Below, piece by piece: positions 61,713 through 64,000 of a stretch of DNA of 64,000 nt (position 1 is the first letter of the stretch; each line of letters begins with the position of its first letter). Origin of the DNA: Anaerolineales bacterium (GTDB lineage Bacteria > Chloroflexota > Anaerolineae > Anaerolineales > Villigracilaceae); the NCBI GenBank assembly GCA_016744335.1, contig JADGEO010000007.1, forward strand, positions 1-64,000, given 5' to 3'. The notes under the pieces are model-generated. The model saw nothing but the letters and a program-made list of their open reading frames with translations. It had not been told where the DNA came from and made no database searches. A program made the position numbers and the translations under genes.

Positions 61713-62237
61713 TTATAACAAATCTTTTAGTCCAGAAAAAGGGGAGTGTTCTTCATCGTCTGTATCTTCTTGAAGGGGGAGTTCCTTGTGACCGCAATCG
61801 TGATGGTTTAAATCTGTGCCACAAACCTGGCAAAGACCTTGGCAATCTTCTTTGCAAATTGGGTTGATGGGAATATCTAAAAGTGCTTCATCTTTAATAA
61901 TAGCCTTGACGTCAATTTGTGCGTCATCTGGCAAGATAAAGTCTTCTTTTGTGGCATCTTGATCATTGAAAAAATACAATTCATTGAAATCCCATTCTAG
62001 GGCATGATCATATTTTTCGAGGCAACGGGCACACTCAAGCTGAAGGTCTCCGCTAAAATTTCCTTGTAACAAAACGCCTTGCTGACTGCGTGTTACGACA
62101 ATAGTCCCATCTAAATCGTTTACAGAAAAATCATCTGTAAATTGAATTTGAGGATGCTCAAAGATAAATTCTTTACTATACCCTGGCGATTGGTGTACAA
62201 AAGCCCCTAATTTTAAGATAAATGGATGTTTAGACAT
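61713..62237 (-). CDS. yceD: YceD/DUF177-family protein
   Basis: A 174-residue protein of the DUF177 family, linked to 23S rRNA and large-subunit biogenesis in bacteria and plants. Signatures are LECARCLEKYDHALE (CxxC) and the C-terminal CKEDCQGLCQVCGTDLNHHDCGH, a cysteine-rich putative metal site. In most genomes it is followed by rpmF; no L32 gene is found in the 250 bp downstream here. The ATG overlaps the stop of the polyprenyl synthase by 8 nt, so the two genes form an operon with tatD. Confidence 0.88.
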   Translation of the reverse strand: MSKHPFILKLGAFVHQSPGYSKEFIFEHPQIQFTDDFSVNDLDGTIVVTRSQQGVLLQGNFSGDLQLECARCLEKYDHALEWDFNELYFFNDQDATKEDFILPDDAQIDVKAIIKDEALLDIPINPICKEDCQGLCQVCGTDLNHHDCGHKELPLQEDTDDEEHSPFSGLKDLL

Positions 62238-63183
62238 TTCGATTCGTCACATACTCCGTTAAACTTTCAAGTGCAAAACGCTCTTCGCTGGGGGCTTGCC
62301 CTTTTAGCGATTCTAAAGCGCGGTTTGCATATTTTTTTGCTTCATCAAGCGCAAATTGGATTGCGTCGCTCTGGCGAATATCTTCAACCAAGAGCGCAAT
62401 CTCTGCTGAATTATGGTAATTTCCCTGCAATAAAGATTTTACGCGTTCATTTTTAGGATTTGCTTCAATATAATATAAAGCGGGTAAAGTGATTAATCCC
62501 TGTAGTAAATCACTCCCAACAGGTTTGCCAACTGCGGCTTGGTTGCCAGTGAAATCGAGAATATCATCTACGATTTGAAAGGCAGTACCCAGTTCACGCC
62601 CAAACTTGCGCGCTTCTTCTACAGTTTCTGGATCAGCGGGACTGATAATTGCCGCGCCGTGTGTAGAAAGCTCAAAAAGTGACCCTGTTTTGGCATAAAT
62701 GCGTTGGTAATAATTTTCTCTGTTTGCTAAGCCGCGTGCGTCAAACATTTGGGTTAGTTCACCGTTGACCATAATTGCCAAAGTTTCGGCAAATTCTTCC
62801 ATCACGGTTAGTGAACCTGTTTGTGCGGCGAGTTTGGCGGCGCGGGCGAAAATGAAATCGCCAGTCAGCACCGTTGCGGCAGGAGTCCAGTTGGCGTTAA
62901 TCGTATCGTTTCCACGCCTCATTAACGAGCCGTCAATTAGGTCATCGTGAACCAGTGTAGCAGTGTGCAACATTTCGATTGCGGCCGCGAGTGTTATTAA
63001 TCTTTCTGTATCTGCGCTGAGCATATTGCCCATTAATAATACCAATCTGGGGCGCACACGTTTTCCGCCTGATGCTAGTAAAGTATCTAAGGCAACGCGT
63101 AAATCAGGATGTCGTTCATCCGCTTGGATGCGCATCCGTTCTTCTACTTTTTCAATTTCTTTTATTAAATTCGTCTTGCTCAA
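62230..63183 (-). CDS. Polyprenyl diphosphate synthase
   Basis: A 317-residue trans-prenyltransferase that extends isoprenoid chains from IPP, for quinone side chains or similar. The first Asp-rich motif is DDLIDGSLMRRG and the second is DDILDFTGN; GGKRVRP is the IPP-binding motif. The start is set at a TTG (63183), which gives the usual family length and lies 4 nt after the tatD stop with GGTGA upstream. A longer ATG frame from 63267 would add 28 residues inside tatD that do not look like the family. Product length (C30-C40 or other) cannot be told by eye. Confidence 0.9.
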   Translation of the reverse strand: MSKTNLIKEIEKVEERMRIQADERHPDLRVALDTLLASGGKRVRPRLVLLMGNMLSADTERLITLAAAIEMLHTATLVHDDLIDGSLMRRGNDTINANWTPAATVLTGDFIFARAAKLAAQTGSLTVMEEFAETLAIMVNGELTQMFDARGLANRENYYQRIYAKTGSLFELSTHGAAIISPADPETVEEARKFGRELGTAFQIVDDILDFTGNQAAVGKPVGSDLLQGLITLPALYYIEANPKNERVKSLLQGNYHNSAEIALLVEDIRQSDAIQFALDEAKKYANRALESLKGQAPSEERFALESLTEYVTNRNV

Positions 63184-63187
63184 AATA

Positions 63188-64000
63188 TCACCAATTAAAT
63201 AAGCGAGCGGCGTTTGCGGTGGTAATCGCCGCAATTTCTCGCGTCTCTTTGCCGTGTATTTCGGCAATTTTTTCGGCTATAAAACGAACATTTGCGGGTT
63301 CGTTTCTTTTCCCGCGTTTGGGGTGCGGGGTTAAAAAGGGGCTATCTGTTTCTATTAGTATTTTTTCTAGCGGGATGGATGCAATCATCTCGCGCCGCTG
63401 GGACATCTTTTTGAATGTAATCGGACCTGTCACGCCAATCATAAAACCTAATTTGATGGCTTCTTCCGCAATCTCGCGGGTGCCAGAAAAAGAGTGTAGC
63501 ACACCCGGGTATTTTACCAAGAGATTCGAACTCGACCTGAGGCTTGCGTGCCATTTCTTCAACGTTTTTAACAAGTCAAGAGCGCAGTCGCCTTCGGTAG
63601 CATCGCCTTTTTCTCGTAAATGTAAGACCACTGGCAATTTAAGTTCTTCGGCTAGAGAAAGTTGTTCTTCTAAAACGCTTTTTTGGACATCGTGAGGGGC
63701 GCGATCCCAATAATAATCTAACCCGATTTCTCCGATGGCTATGATTTTTCTTCGTAGTAAGGGCTTTAGCCCTTTCGTGTTGCGAGAAGGACGACTAAAG
63801 CCGTCACTACGAGGGGAGAGGGCTATTTCACGTAGCGCATCTTTTGTCTCATCTGTCCATTCTAAGGCATCGGTGGGATGAATGCCGATGGCGGCAAAAA
63901 GATTGGGGTGAGATTCTGCTAATTTGACGGCACTCAAGCTGGTTTGTACGGTCGTTCCGGGGATGAGAACGCGCGTCACGTTGAAGTCTGCACAGCGTGC
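63188..64000 (-). CDS. tatD: TatD-family metal-dependent nuclease, 5' end outside the window
   Basis: The frame is open through the right edge: the residues before the GTG at 63979 (ARCADFN) continue the normal TatD helix, so the true start and the HxH metal motif lie beyond base 64000. Visible motifs are the conserved Glu in IGEIGLDYYWD, VVLHLRE, VLHSFSG and ETDSPFLTP. TatD enzymes are 3'-5' DNA/RNA exonucleases. Between ALREIAL and IIAIGEIGLDY there are about 20 extra residues (RSDGFSRPSRNTKGLK and onward) encoded by a palindromic repeat at 63752-63812. The polyprenyl synthase follows after 4 nt. Confidence 0.93.
   Translation of the reverse strand, partial: ARCADFNVTRVLIPGTTVQTSLSAVKLAESHPNLFAAIGIHPTDALEWTDETKDALREIALSPRSDGFSRPSRNTKGLKPLLRRKIIAIGEIGLDYYWDRAPHDVQKSVLEEQLSLAEELKLPVVLHLREKGDATEGDCALDLLKTLKKWHASLRSSSNLLVKYPGVLHSFSGTREIAEEAIKLGFMIGVTGPITFKKMSQRREMIASIPLEKILIETDSPFLTPHPKRGKRNEPANVRFIAEKIAEIHGKETREIAAITTANAARLFNW
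63752..63812. repeat. 61-bp palindromic repeat inserted in-frame in tatD
   Basis: TCGTAGTAAGGGCTTTAG (63752-63769) and CTAAAGCCGTCACTACGA (63795-63812) are reverse complements at 16 of 18 positions. The form (CGTAGTnnnGGCTTTAG arms) is that of a dispersed REP-like element normally found between genes. Here it is translated on the minus strand without a stop and adds about 20 residues to TatD. Confidence 0.75.

Noticed and set aside
62230..63267. Longer polyprenyl synthase starting at 63267
   Set aside because: The extra 28 residues overlap tatD and are unlike the family; the TTG at 63183 gives normal length and better spacing.

Overview
The window looks like a chromosomal segment of a Chloroflexota bacterium, most likely class Anaerolineae. 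This is inferred from the style of the genes (long tandem-GAF receptors ending in a characteristic C-terminal tail, TrmFO, an MshA-like glycosyltransferase, moderately AT-rich sequence); no rRNA or marker tree is available here. There is no transposase, integrase or phage gene. Housekeeping genes sit at both ends and signalling genes fill the middle.

Left part (1-16.7 kb): the tail of an unidentified protein, a small membrane protein, then a leftward run of pepF, a small membrane protein coupled to hflX, an orphan cytoplasmic histidine kinase, an M28/glutaminyl-cyclase-like enzyme and trmFO. A rightward group follows: a four-GAF histidine kinase, a receiver-histidine kinase and an OmpR-type regulator. 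It leads to a pentameric ligand-gated ion channel with two extra extracytoplasmic beta domains (DeCLIC-like). A bidirectional terminator separates this from a leftward EamA transporter.

Centre (17.0-50.5 kb): about 33 kb on the minus strand that reads as one transcription unit of 17 genes. In transcription order these are two stand-alone DivK-like receivers, twelve membrane receptors with tandem GAF domains and no recognisable output domain, a ParA/MinD ATPase, a hybrid histidine kinase with two receivers, and a threonine-synthase-like PLP enzyme fused to a receiver. Most junctions overlap by 4-8 nt or are under 30 nt; the largest gaps are 68 and 57 nt. One extended -10 promoter lies at the head, directly downstream of the previous operon's terminator. 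The architecture suggests a multi-input sensory array whose receptors work in trans through the single hybrid kinase. ParA may position the array, and the receivers, including the one on the PLP enzyme, would be the outputs. This is the most unusual object in the window.

Right part (50.5-64 kb): a heterodimeric ABC exporter with one degenerate ATP site; an insulated 24-codon gene between two terminators; a NYN-LOTUS RNase-like gene that appears to be leaderless; a GT4 glycosyltransferase; a 111-bp MITE-like element; a ferredoxin/flavodoxin-NADP reductase; tRNA-Thr(CGU) with its own promoter and terminator; metG; a second micro-ORF with a terminator; a membrane-anchored degenerate receiver; yceD (DUF177), a polyprenyl synthase and the 3' part of a TatD nuclease whose coding sequence carries an in-frame palindromic repeat. 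Several families of short dispersed intergenic repeats occur throughout the flanks and are absent from the sensor operon.
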